Assembly: GCA_947496465.1 (NCBI GenBank)
Contig: CANMCX010000024.1
Location: 1 to 46,756, forward strand
Reading direction: 5' to 3'
DNA from: Marinifilum_A sediminis
GTDB lineage: Bacteria > Bacteroidota > Bacteroidia > Bacteroidales > Marinifilaceae
Length of the DNA: 46,756 nucleotides
Both the position numbers and the translations under genes were made by a program. This document shows positions 32,625 through 43,600 of this stretch, piece after piece (position 1 is the first letter of the stretch; each line of letters begins with the position of its first letter). The notes below the pieces were generated by a model. The model made no database searches, was not told where the DNA came from, and was given only the letters and a program-made list of their open reading frames with translations.

Positions 32625-33173
32625 TTAGCTTTCCCAAAATGAGTAAATCTTTTCTTTGATCCATTCACCATTTATAAATTTGTAAAGGTATGTTGCACCA
32701 CCTCCTGATTTTTTATAGCTCTGACTTCCAATTTGTATAATGCAATAAGTTTTATCTAAGTTAAAAATTGGCATGGAATAAAAATTAAGACTCCCATCAT
32801 ATTTCTTATAGTATTTTTCCCAGAAATCTTTCTTTTTAAAAAGTCTTTCAAGCTTTTTGGAATTAATAATTTCTGCTCCTGAAATTGTTTCATCATTCCA
32901 CTCAAACTCTTGTAGTTTTTTTAATTGCAGTCTAAGATATTTAATATCTTTTTGGGAAAAATGAGTTGTATCATTGAGAAAGGAAACAGAATCTTTGTTA
33001 ATAAAATATCTTTCGGACTTACTAGCTAAAATAATATTGCTCTTGTTTTCTATAAAGATGCCCTTAGACATAAATTCATGAATTTCATTTTCTGAAGGTA
33101 AAGTCTGTCCAATTAAATTTGTTGTCAGTAAAATAAAGGCATAAACAAAAATAAAGGATAGTTTAGTTCTCAT
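32625..33173 (-). CDS. Hypothetical secreted protein, 182 aa
   Basis: 182 residues with a signal peptide (MRTKLSFIFVYAFILLTTNL). The mature part holds IHEFMSKGIFIENKSNIILA, a stretch SQKDIKYLRLQLKKLQEFEW, and a C-terminal beta-rich SMPIFNLDKTYCIIQIG with ATYLYKFINGEWIKEKIYS. The final WIKEKIYSFWES resembles the end of many small Bacteroidota secreted proteins of unknown role. R3-6 lies upstream of its start. Confidence 0.6.
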   Translation of the reverse strand: MRTKLSFIFVYAFILLTTNLIGQTLPSENEIHEFMSKGIFIENKSNIILASKSERYFINKDSVSFLNDTTHFSQKDIKYLRLQLKKLQEFEWNDETISGAEIINSKKLERLFKKKDFWEKYYKKYDGSLNFYSMPIFNLDKTYCIIQIGSQSYKKSGGGATYLYKFINGEWIKEKIYSFWES

Positions 33174-33229
33174 AGTCGTATTTATTATTAATTCTCAAAC
33201 TCTAACTGAATTGCCTGCAACGTTTATAT

Positions 33230-33312
33230 ATAAACCCCGTTGCCGCCCGAAACTCCTCGTGTAGTTCTACTTAAGAATTAAGCGCGATGGAATCGTGAAT
33301 CAGTAGGGGTTT
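33230..33312. repeat. R3-6 hairpin repeat
   Basis: It carries CCTCGTGTAGTTCTACTTAA, GCGCGAT-GGA-ATCGTGAATC and CAGTAGGGG. The GCGCGAT/ATCGTG stem uses a G-T pair where R3-1 has a perfect stem. It lies 35 bases past the stop of the gene at 33347 (minus strand). Confidence 0.75.
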
Positions 33313-33346
33313 TAGTTCTGCTTCATTCTTCATTTTCAAACTAATG

Positions 33347-33886
33347 TCATTTTTTATATAAAAGTCCAAGTGTACCCATCATCATTTTGTGCTTAAATAC
33401 TTCACCTTCTTGTATTCTATTCGGAACTTTGAATTCAATTTTTCTATTAACGTTCAAGTTTTCAGTTAGAACTGTAACCTGATAAGTCGTTCCATATTTT
33501 GTAATATTCTTTCTTGAGTCTATTACCTTTCCCGAAACTGTAATCTCTTTTTGATCTCCAAACAATCTATTGGTAAGCAAAGTTGCACCCGATAAAAGTC
33601 CGTAAATCATTGCAATCATCCCGAAACTTAAAATAGGAATCCAAAAAATAAGTCGAATCATTTTAGCTCCATTTGATAAGTATTTTACTGTTTTATGAGA
33701 TAATAAACTCACGGAGTAGAATATTCCTAAAATCACAGAAATTATCATTGCAAGAACGACAACCCAAGCAGGTATTAATGCAAAAATCATAAATGATTCT
33801 GTAATCTCATGTGTGATTGGATCAAATGCACCAATCACAATGCTTAGAAATATAAAAATGTATAATATCGTATATCTTTTTTTCAA
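33347..33886 (-). CDS. Hypothetical three-to-four-TM membrane protein
   Basis: 179 residues with hydrophobic helices near 6-20, 34-62 and 80-102, then a soluble beta-rich C-terminal domain (EITVSGKVIDSRKNITKYGT; YQVTVLTENLNVNRKIEFKV) that would lie outside the membrane. The soluble part has an OB-fold-like pattern, but no family was recognised. R3 elements lie on both sides. Confidence 0.6.
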   Translation of the reverse strand: MKKRYTILYIFIFLSIVIGAFDPITHEITESFMIFALIPAWVVVLAMIISVILGIFYSVSLLSHKTVKYLSNGAKMIRLIFWIPILSFGMIAMIYGLLSGATLLTNRLFGDQKEITVSGKVIDSRKNITKYGTTYQVTVLTENLNVNRKIEFKVPNRIQEGEVFKHKMMMGTLGLLYKK

Positions 33887-33927
33887 ACCGGTTTATTTTA
33901 TGAATTCTATTTTTAGAATTACTTGCC

Positions 33928-34010
33928 CTCACTACTGCACTAGTCCTCTTGTGTGGTTCTACTTAAGAATTAAGCGCGATGGAATTGTGAATCAGTGAGG
34001 TAGTTTGAGC
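33928..34010. repeat. R3-7 hairpin repeat
   Basis: Nearly identical to R3-6 over CTTGTGTGGTTCTACTTAAG and GCGCGATGGAATTGTGAATC. Its outer ends, CCTCACTACTGCAC and GTGAATCAGTGAGG, can pair, making a long stem around the element. It is 72 bases past the stop of the gene at 34083. Confidence 0.75.
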
Positions 34011-34082
34011 AGGTTTTATACCTTATTGTTTAGTGCTTAGTTTCCCATTACTTATAGCAATATGTTTGCTTTTGTACTAGCG

Positions 34083-34973
34083 CTATTTCTTCTTGCTTAA
34101 AATTTTAAATTTATGATTTTCGAGAGTATAGAATATTTTTTTGGTTCCTCCAGTTGGATTTGCATTGGAATCATTCTCTTGATATATGGGAAACTCTCTT
34201 ACCAGAAGGGCATTTTCAATATAAAAAGTATCGTGCCCCATATATCCTTCGAATTCAGCTTTATTTCTAATATCACTTTCTGAATTTTCCGGTAGTGAGC
34301 ATTGAATTATTTTAACATTGCTATCCGAAATAAAAGCATATACTTTTCCATAACTTCCAGAACCTGCACTTGTAGTTATAAGGTACAGTTCTTGGTATCC
34401 ATTTTTGTCCAGATCAGCCAGAAAAACATCTGTAATTGGTTCAGTTTCCATGTTTATCGAAACATCTTCTTTAAAATCTTTCGAAGTGATCTTTACTTTA
34501 TTAATACTAGCAGATTCTGAATTGTCCACTTCTATTTCCAGTGTTTTTCCAGATTTATATGTCACAGTATACAAAGGACCCAAACTTGTTGAAGCAATTT
34601 TTACAGGTGCTACATACGAGCAAATTTTCTCATCACCTTTATAATAAGTAAAATCTCCATGATGTGACCAAAAGACAAAGTTACCATCATTAGTTTGGTA
34701 TTTTGCACCACTTGCAGAAGGTACAAGTTTCATCTGATGCTTTTCTGTTAAATTGTCTTTTGTAACTTCAATGTACAAACCATCCTTATCTATATTTGAA
34801 TATCGAATGGTATAAGCATTGTCGCAGTTTAAACTAATAAGTTCTTGTTTTATTTCATTGTTGGTTTTTAACTTATTTGAGCTATTGTCATTCGCTGCTG
34901 ATTTTTTTTCGCTAGTTGTACAGCTAAATGTTACTAATAGTATTAGCAATACTGTTGTAATTCTTGCTTCCAT
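34083..34973 (-). CDS. MliC-like lysozyme inhibitor lipoprotein
   Basis: 296 residues. A lipoprotein signal ends in the lipobox Cys C18 (VTFSC). Residues 45-125 form an MliC-type domain: C50 and C118 could make the family disulfide, and the inhibitory motif PSASGAKY (S88, K91) is followed by FWSHHGDFTYYKGDEKIC. MliC proteins block C-type lysozyme in the active site. The C-terminal part (about 170-290) has VFLADLDKNGYQELYLITT, an FG-GAP/VCBS-like strand pattern, an extension not seen in the 100-aa E. coli protein. It likely sits at the outer membrane. Confidence 0.78.
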   Translation of the reverse strand: MEARITTVLLILLVTFSCTTSEKKSAANDNSSNKLKTNNEIKQELISLNCDNAYTIRYSNIDKDGLYIEVTKDNLTEKHQMKLVPSASGAKYQTNDGNFVFWSHHGDFTYYKGDEKICSYVAPVKIASTSLGPLYTVTYKSGKTLEIEVDNSESASINKVKITSKDFKEDVSINMETEPITDVFLADLDKNGYQELYLITTSAGSGSYGKVYAFISDSNVKIIQCSLPENSESDIRNKAEFEGYMGHDTFYIENALLVREFPIYQENDSNANPTGGTKKIFYTLENHKFKILSKKK

Positions 34974-35061
34974 TTATTTATCTCTTGTTAAAAATTTCGT
35001 TAAATATGTTGATTTTTTGTCAATAATTTTCAATCATATGGTATGAAACTTAATGTGTATA

Positions 35062-35242
35062 CATAACCGCCTTGCAACTGCATGAAATGCAATTCGATGA
35101 AATCAATCCTCTCCTGTGCTTCTATGTAAGTAAAGGAGAGGATAGAATTGTTTACCAATAGTGGAACTCTTTTAAATATTTACTCCGTATTCACAGTGCA
35201 GGAGCGAAAGGTCCGCGCTAGCTTTGCTTGCATGCGCTCCTG
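35062..35242. repeat. R3-8 long R3 copy
   Basis: It contains ATCCTCTCCTGTGCTTCTA and GGAGAGGATAGAATTG as a long imperfect stem, AAATATTTACTCC, GGAGCGAAAGGTCCGCGCTAGC and the tail GCGCTCCTGCTATTG, which runs into the stop codon of the minus-strand CPBP gene at 35243. Confidence 0.7.
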
Positions 35243-36040
35243 CTATTGAGGGTTAGACCATTGATTGTTTTTCATCCAAATGGTATTTTTGTTTATTGTT
35301 AATGTATATCCTTTTTGCTTCTTGTAAACAATTGTTCCAATAACAACAATAGCGATAGTTGAAAAACGAAAAATATTAGAGTAAAAACCCCCAAATGCAT
35401 TATCACCTGCAGAGAATAGCATCCAAAGTAGATTCATAAACAAATGCAAGAATATTGGAACCCATAAATTATTATTCCATTCTATATATGTCCAGCCAAA
35501 TAATGCTGAACCTAAGAAGGTTGTGGAGAAAATACCAATTACCGTTGATATTTCTTGACTTTGATACAAATGCGCTGAAGCAAATATTAATGAAGGTATG
35601 ATAAGTGAAAGAATAAAACCAAATCTTGTAAACCTAAAGATCTGACCAAAAAAGTAGCCTCTAAAATATACTTCTTCAAAAAATGCCGCTGCTAATGCTC
35701 CCACTATTATTTGTTTCAAACTTATTTCAAAATTAAACTTGAAAACCAAAGAGTAACCTATCAACATGGGTAGAGTGCATAGTAAGGAAAATAGTAAGCC
35801 CGTACTTATATTTTTACTTAATCCTATGGACTGGAAAAAATCTTTTGGTTGGTGAACTATTGGAATTGCAACAAATATTGGAATCCCAATTAGGAGATAT
35901 GCTATAATATAACTTAGTGTATAAACTTGGAAAATATCATTCAGAATATTTATTAGTTGTTTAAAAAATAAGTTGTGAAGCATAAAATACACTCCAAATG
36001 CGATTATGGTACTTATGAGTACTTTTGTTGTTTTATTCAT
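35243..36040 (-). CDS. CPBP family intramembrane protease
   Basis: 265 residues with about eight membrane helices. The family motifs are E122-E123-x3-R127 in FFEEVYFRGYF, H157 in FASAHL, and H199 with N203 in LHLFMNL, the metal-site residues of Rce1/CPBP-type intramembrane proteases. Members act in bacteriocin maturation or self-immunity, or have unknown roles. A second CPBP gene lies 180 bases upstream with a different sequence. An R3 element touches its stop codon. Confidence 0.9.
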   Translation of the reverse strand: MNKTTKVLISTIIAFGVYFMLHNLFFKQLINILNDIFQVYTLSYIIAYLLIGIPIFVAIPIVHQPKDFFQSIGLSKNISTGLLFSLLCTLPMLIGYSLVFKFNFEISLKQIIVGALAAAFFEEVYFRGYFFGQIFRFTRFGFILSLIIPSLIFASAHLYQSQEISTVIGIFSTTFLGSALFGWTYIEWNNNLWVPIFLHLFMNLLWMLFSAGDNAFGGFYSNIFRFSTIAIVVIGTIVYKKQKGYTLTINKNTIWMKNNQWSNPQ

Positions 36041-36222
36041 ATCTACTGTTTTTATTACTTGAGTTCCTCAGCCTTGTTTTGTGGTATAGACAGTTCCATA
36101 GAGCGATGCTTTTTGAACACTGTTGGGCAAGCATATTCTATTTATATCAAAGTGTTTTTGAGCAAAACAAACTCATTTATAGGTGTTTCCTTATAAAAAT
36201 CCTTTAGGCAATGGTTTTATTT

Positions 36223-36981
36223 TTAATTTAACATTGGTTCTGCCAATACTAGAATTACGTGAGTAAATAGGTGAGCGATAAATGCACATTCCAATCCTTT
36301 CTTCCAATAAAGCCATCCAAATATTAATCCACCAATTGAGTTTCCAATTAAAATGAAAGTCAATAAACCTGTTGATGGGTTTGCAATGGACTGATAGGCA
36401 ATTGGGAAATGCCCAATGGCAAAAATTAGTGACGCAAGTAGTATCCCAATCCAATAAACAATTGGTTTTGTTCCTTTAAATATTTTAGATGCGATCCAAA
36501 CGATCAATGTCATTAGTCCAAATCGCATGAGAATTTCTTCTGTTAACCCTCCATATAAAAACCTGGCAACTAAAGTCAGTTGTAATGATTCTCCTAACTC
36601 AATAAATTCTGTAGGTAGCATCGGTTTAAATATAAAACCAAGAAGACTTAATAAAATCCCTGATAAAATACCTCCAATAACACCGTATTTTAAGATATTC
36701 GAGAAGTTGTATTCATTATGCTTTATGCCCACTATTTTTTCAATTAGTGGAACTTTAAGATTGACTTTTTCATAAAGAATACTTCCTATAATTACCATAA
36801 ACATAACCAGTATGGTTGGATTGATTAAGGTCAGTAGCTTTATTTGTAAAGGGGTAAATTTATCTTTTAGAATAGCTTCTGCTTCTGGAGGTAGAGGAAT
36901 ATCCATTGTAAGCGTAGATAGAATTCCTATTAAGCCGAATCCAAATAGAATTAATCCCAAAAAGATTTTCTTCTTTTTCAT
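36223..36981 (-). CDS. CPBP family intramembrane protease (second)
   Basis: 252 residues, polytopic. Motifs: E148-E149-x3-R153 in TEEILMRFG, H191 in AIGHFP, and H237 in IAHLFTH. It differs clearly from the first CPBP protein, so it is not a recent tandem copy. The residues needed for a metal site are present in both. It begins a two-gene CPBP cluster downstream of the giant nuclease promoter region; both genes run away from it. Confidence 0.88.
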   Translation of the reverse strand: MKKKKIFLGLILFGFGLIGILSTLTMDIPLPPEAEAILKDKFTPLQIKLLTLINPTILVMFMVIIGSILYEKVNLKVPLIEKIVGIKHNEYNFSNILKYGVIGGILSGILLSLLGFIFKPMLPTEFIELGESLQLTLVARFLYGGLTEEILMRFGLMTLIVWIASKIFKGTKPIVYWIGILLASLIFAIGHFPIAYQSIANPSTGLLTFILIGNSIGGLIFGWLYWKKGLECAFIAHLFTHVILVLAEPMLN

Positions 36982-37694
36982 ATTTCTAAATTTTAGAGTT
37001 ACTATGTTTTTCTTTTGCTTGTTATTCTACTATTCATAAAAAGGGTGTTTTTATCCCTGCGGTTGGGTACATAACTATACCTTTTAAAATAATAATGAAA
37101 ATAAAATTACAAATACTAATAAGACATAATATCAAAATCAAATAAAAAAGTAGTCTAATTACTAATATGGAAGCTGTCTACATAATGTATTTTAAGAGAA
37201 TTGTTTCGGGAGCAGTTGTGCTTATAGGGCATCTTTAAATTGTTAAGCCTTCTTGATCATTAGAAATCTTCGTTTAGTATGCCGCACTCCGGTCAGGAGT
37301 CATCAAATTTTATTGAAATTGAAGTATTCTTTTTTGAGTTTTCATCTCTCTCAATTCGTGCAGAATGCCAGCCATACTAGAACCAATCAAGTATGATTCT
37401 TTTAATTGGATTCGAGTGTGTTTATTGGCTTACTTTCTTGTCTAATAAATGTATAATAAAAATGTTATGGAAATATACTTTCCTTTATTTATTAGATATG
37501 CATGTTTTTACTTATGTCTATTTGTGTTGTTTAATAAATAAAATACAGTTGTTAATCAAAAGTTAATGTATTCTTAAAGTTTAAGTTCCATTAGAAGTCT
37601 TTAATTCTGTACTTTAGGGCTCCTAAAAAAACCATTTTATAGATTGTATACATTTATTATTACAAACTAATCAATCACATTTATTACAAAACCT
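36982..37694. other. Intergenic between divergent CPBP and nuclease genes
   Basis: About 37080-37200 is a divergent R2-like element (TACAAATACTAATAAGACAT ... GCTGTCTACATAATG) similar to the one at 26090. The rest is AT-rich and should contain the nuclease promoter; a TACTTTAG resembling the Bacteroidota -7 element lies near 37610. No RNA gene was found. Confidence 0.55.
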
Positions 37695-40600
37695 ATGATT
37701 ACACTTTACACGTGTTACAGGCGGTGTTTGCTCACATTGCTTGCTTTTTTTATGATCTCTATTCAGCTCAGTTTTGGGCAGGGATTAGAGGATTTTACTA
37801 ATATGACTCTTACGGGCAGTTCATACCAAACAGGAAGCTTTATTGGTAATAACTCAATTACTTGGAATTATACTTCTTGTAGGGGAGATCAAAAAATTGA
37901 TGGAAAAGCAATTTGTACTGGAAAAAGTACAAGTACAATACAAGCAGAAAATATTCCCAATGGAGTTGGAAGCTTGAGTTTTAAATATCGACAAGCCTTT
38001 TCGAAGAGTTCCACAATGACCATATCTATTAATGGTTCGGAAATAGAAGTTGTTAGTGTTAATAGTACTACAGTTAGTGCATACACTAAGGATGTTAGTG
38101 TATCAGGAGATTTTACAATTGAGCTTAAAACTACAGAAAGAGTTATAATTGACGACATAGAATGGACATCCTATGGTTCAAGTTCGTCTCAAAGTTCTGC
38201 CAAAGCGATTACCTCATTTGCAGTTGATGGCAAATCAGCAACAATTGATGAATCCGCACACACGCTAAGTCTTACTGTTCCGGCAAGTGCTAATCTTGCT
38301 AGCTTGTCTCCTACAATAGAAATATCTGCTAAAGCAAGTATTCTACCTGCAAGTGGTAGTACGGTAGATTTTACAAATCCAGTTACTTATACGGTAACGG
38401 CTGAAGATGGATCGACTCAAGCTTATGAGATTACCATAGCTAAAGAAACTGTTGTAACATCCAGTTTGTTAATTAATGAGTTGGATTGTGATCAGGCAAA
38501 AAATGATGAAGGCAAAGAAGATACATGGGAGTTTATCGAACTATACGATGGAGGAGCAGGTAATTCTTCTCTTGACGGTCATGTATTAGTATTTTATAAT
38601 GGTAGTAATGATGAATCATACCTAACAATAGATTTATCTGGAAATAGTACCAATGCGGAAGGCTTTTTTGTGGTTGGGAATTCAGCTGTAGCTAATGTTG
38701 GAGTAACATTTGCTGATAATAAACTACAGAATGGTGCCGATGCAGTTGCTTTGTATAAGGCATCAGAAAGTGACTTTTCTAATGGCACAGCCTTTACTAC
38801 AAGTAATTTAGTAGATTTACTTGTTTATGATACAAGTGATTCAGATGATGCTGGTTTATTGGCAGGCTTATTAAGCGGAGGTCAAATCAATGAAAATGGA
38901 GAAGGTGATAAAAACAATCACTCCATTTACAGAGCAACCGACGGAGAAGGTGGAGCTAGAAATACGACGGCTTTTGTCGCGGGTCTACCAACTCCTGGAA
39001 AATCCAATGTCAATACTGATATTTCTGTAAATATTGAATTTTCGGCAAATTCAGGAACGGAAGCAGATGCAACAGCAATTACTTTAACAGCAACAGCGAG
39101 TGAAGCTGTAAGCGAAGATCAAACTGTAGATTTGTCGATTTCAGGTACAGGAATTACAAGTGATGATTATACGATATCGGCAAGTACCTTAACGATTTTA
39201 TCTGGTGAAACAATAGCAACAACTACATTAACTATTGTAGACGATTCTGATGAAGAAGGAATAGAAACCATGACTGTTTCTTTAAGCAATCCTTCTGCAG
39301 GAATTGTTTTGGGTACAACAACTAGTGGTGATATTAGCATTATCGATAATGATAGTGCTGGAAACGATGGATCGGAAGCCAAGCCGTTTACCATTGCAGA
39401 AGCAATAGCATTACCAAATACTGAGAAGACAACTAAAACACGTTATTTTGCTTACGGATATATCGTAGGAGTAGGGAATACCTTTGAAGGACCTTTTTCT
39501 AGCGAGTATTATGTAACAGTTGCGGACTCGAAAGACGAAACTAATTTTGACAATTGTCTGAATTTAAAACTAGAAGCAGGAGATAACAGGAACAACTGGA
39601 ATCTGAAAAATAATCCTGGAAATTTGGGTAAACAAATCAAATTTGACGGATATAGAGGAGAGTATAGCTCACATCAATCTTTCGAAGGAAATGCTGTAAT
39701 TGAAGAATTGACAGGTCTGGCTTTGCCAAGTATTGAACTTGCTTTGTCTGACAATTCGGGAACGGAAGAGGATGCAACAGCAATTACTTTAACAGTAAGT
39801 ACATCAGAAGTTGTAAGTGAAAATCAAAGTATTGATTTAGGTGTTTCTGGAACAGGAATAACAGCCGGAGATTATACTTTATCTACAAATCAGATAACAA
39901 TAGTAGCAGGAGAATCTTCTGCAACTGCAACGCTAACAATTGTTGATGATTCGGATGAGGAGGAAGAGGAAACGCTAACACTTACATTATCGAATCCTTC
40001 TGCCGGAATTCAATTGGGTTCTACCATTACAGGTGATATTACTATTGCGGATAATGACAATGTAAATGATGGCTCAGAAGCCAAGCCGTTTACCATTACA
40101 GAAGCAATAGCATTACCGAATACTGAGAAGACGACTAAAACGCGTTATTATGCTTATGGATATATTGTAGGTGTAGGAGATACTTTTGAAGGACCTTTTT
40201 CTAGCGAGTATTATATAACAGTTGCAGACTCGAAAGACGAAACCAACTTTGATAATTGTCTGAATTTAAAATTGGAATCAGGAGATAATCGCAACAATTG
40301 GAATCTGAAAAATAATCCTAAAAATTTGGGTAAACAGATCAAATTTGACGGATATAGAGGAGAATATAGTTCGCATCAGTCTTTCGAAGGAAATGCTGTA
40401 ATTGAGGAATTGTCATCAGGACCAGCTCTACCAAGTCTAGAACTTGCTTTATCTTCAAATTCAGGGGCAGAAGCAGATGCAACAGCAATTACTTTAACAG
40501 TAACTTCATCAGAAACCGTAAGCGAAAATCAAACTGTAGATGTATCGATTTCGGGTACAGGAATAACAGCTTCAGATTATACAATATCGGCAACCAACTT

Positions 40601-43600
40601 AACGATCTTGTCAGGAGAAACAACAGCTACAGCAACACTAACTGTTGTTGATGATTCGGATGCTGAAGGAACGGAGACGATGACAGTTACCTTAACAAAT
40701 CCTTCTGCTGGAATTGTTTTAGGAACTACAGTAGCCGGAAACATTAGTATTGCTGATAATGATGGAAGTGCAGGCAGTATTTTGGACAATTACGTTTATC
40801 TCGATCCTAGTACAAGTGGAGATGGAAGCATTGTTGTGAATTTAACACCTAAAGAATATGTGGCTACGGTAAGTCCTAGTCATCACATGACAAGTGTGAA
40901 GATTCCTGCTGATTATTATAGCGATGCTGTTGGCTTGACAGGTGCTAACTTGAGAGATGAAATTATGACAATCATCAGCACTGGTGCTATAAAATTACCT
41001 TATTCAAGTTCTTCAAGCGATGTTTGGGATATGTGTGAAGCGGGTGACCAAAATCCAAAAAATGCGTCACAGGTTTGGCAGATGTATGTTGAGGAAGGAA
41101 TTGCGAAAACTGCTCACGTTTCAGGAAGTACAGGTTGGAACAGAGAACATACCTGGGCGAAATCTCATGGTGATTTTGGAACATCGGCTGGACCGGGAAC
41201 TGATGGTCACCACCTAAGAGCAACCGATGCAGGAGAAAATAGTGCGCGTGGGAGTCGTGATTTTGGTAATGATTCACCTGGATATACGCCTCCAAAATCA
41301 GCTCGTGGTGATGTGGCTCGTATGATTTTTTATATGGCTACCCGTTGGGAAATGACCGTTGATGATCAATGCAAACAAACGGAGTCTGCTCCTCGTCATG
41401 GTAAGTTGTCTCATTTGCTGCAATGGCACGAAGAGGATCCTGTAGATCCATATGAAGTAAGAAGAAACAATGTAATTTTCGGATTTCAGAACAACAGAAA
41501 CCCTTTTGTTGACCATCCGGAATTGGTACAATATATTTTTGGTGAAGCCAAGGACATTGCCTGGAATGGTGGTATTGGCACGGAACCTTCAAAAATTACA
41601 ATCTCAGGAGCTTTAGCTGACTTCGAAATGGTGAAGTTTGGAGAGGAATCTTCAGTTCAAACCTTCTCAATTTTAGCAAATGAATTGGTAGAAGATATTG
41701 CTATTACAGCACCACAACACTTCTTGTTGTCAACTGATGCGATAAGTTATACTTCTTCATTAAGTCTGCCTCTTAGTTCAGGATCTCTTGCAGAAACTAC
41801 GATTTCTGTGAAATTTGTGCCTGAATCTGCTGTTAACACAGATATAAGCGGAAGCATACAAATTGTAAGCGGAGAAGAATCTAAAACAATATCTGTTTCA
41901 GGAACCGAAGGCGATCCAGCTCTAGTTCCAGTTGCCTTCTTCCAGGAGAATTTTGAAACGAATACTCATGCCAATTGGATTTTGAAATCAATAGTAGGAG
42001 ATCGCAATTGGGAAATTACAGAGCATTCTGATAACAAATACATGCAAATGTCGGCATATCAAGCATCAGGGGATGTTGTTTCCTGGTTGATTACTCCGGC
42101 AATAGATTTGGATGCTTATAGCAATGAGAAGCTAAACTTTAAAACGAAAAACGGTTATTATAAAGGAACTACGCTTGAAGTTTTAATTTCTACAGATTTT
42201 GATGGTTCAGATGTTGCCACTGCCACTTGGCAAAGCGTACCTGCGATCATAGATGAAAGAAACAACTCAGCTTACGGAAGTACTTTTGTTGAATCAGGTG
42301 CTGTAGATTTATCTAGCTACGAAGGAGAGGTTTATCTTGCCTTTAAGTATTCAGGAAATGGAAGTTCTTTAACCACAACCTATCAGGTGGATGATGTTAC
42401 GATTGAAGGAAATAAAGTTCCACTTACAGGTACTCTTACAAGTAATTTAACTGAAGATCTCCTATTTCCTTATACCGAAGCAGGAGATGTTAGCGAAACG
42501 AAAACCTATGAGTTGAGTTTTGATAAACTGGAAGGTGATATTAGTGTTAAAGCAAGCGACAATTATGAGCTTTCTTTGGATGGTATCGCATGGACTTCAA
42601 GTTTAAGTATTGCGAAAACAGAGGAATCACCAAAGTTAATCAACATTAGATTTGCACCTAAAACTTCTGCGATTAACGGAATTACCGGAAGTATTACCAA
42701 TAAGGCTAAAGGAGCTGCATCTCTAGTTATTAACATGTCTTCAGAAAAATCTGATGAAATTGCTGATGCAACAACTCTAGGTAAAGATAAAACTTTGGAT
42801 ATCGTATCCTGGAATATCGAATGGTTCGGAGCTCCAAACAAATCGAAGAGTGCTTCAAGTTTCTCTGAGCAATTGGATGCTGTTTCTGCCGATATAATCG
42901 CATTCGATGCGGATGTATATGCATTGCAAGAATTGGTTTCTGATGATTTGAATGGAGATTATCTTCAGCCTTTGGTAGATAAATTGAATGAATTGGCAGG
43001 AAGTGATTCTTATGCAGGAATTATGGGACCAAGATATTCTCATGACGATAGCGATCCAAGTACAGAGTATCCTGCTCAACGTGTTTGCTACGTTTACAAT
43101 AAAACTAGCGTTAGTAAGCTGAATGATTTTTCAATGTTCTCTGATGAGTACCAAGGTGGATCTACTTCATCTATTGATGGGTATACTGGTGATGCTTCTA
43201 AGTTTTGGGCATCGGGTCGTTTGCCATACTTCTTCGAAGCTGAAGTAAATATTAATGGAGCTAGTGAGAGAATTGCTTTTGTAAATATTCATGCCAAGTG
43301 TTGTTATGACAGTCATTCAAGAAAATTAGCAGATGCAAAATATCTGTTGAATGCATTGAATACAGATTATCCGAATGATAATTTGGTAATCCTGGGAGAT
43401 TACAATGATTATCTGGAAGGAAGTATGTCAAGTGGAAAGGCTTCTCCTTACGCTTCATGGTTCGAAACAGGTGATTATTTTGATCATGTATTAACTTCTA
43501 CAACGAATATCGATCATATCAGTATTTCAAATGAATTGTATGATGAGTATCAGATTTTAACAAACAATACAAGTCAGACCAATACTTCAATTTCTGATCA

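Noticed and set aside
37889..43458. Many minus-strand frames of 60-100 codons inside the nuclease region
   Set aside because: All lie opposite the uninterrupted plus-strand frame with recognised nuclease and adhesion domains.
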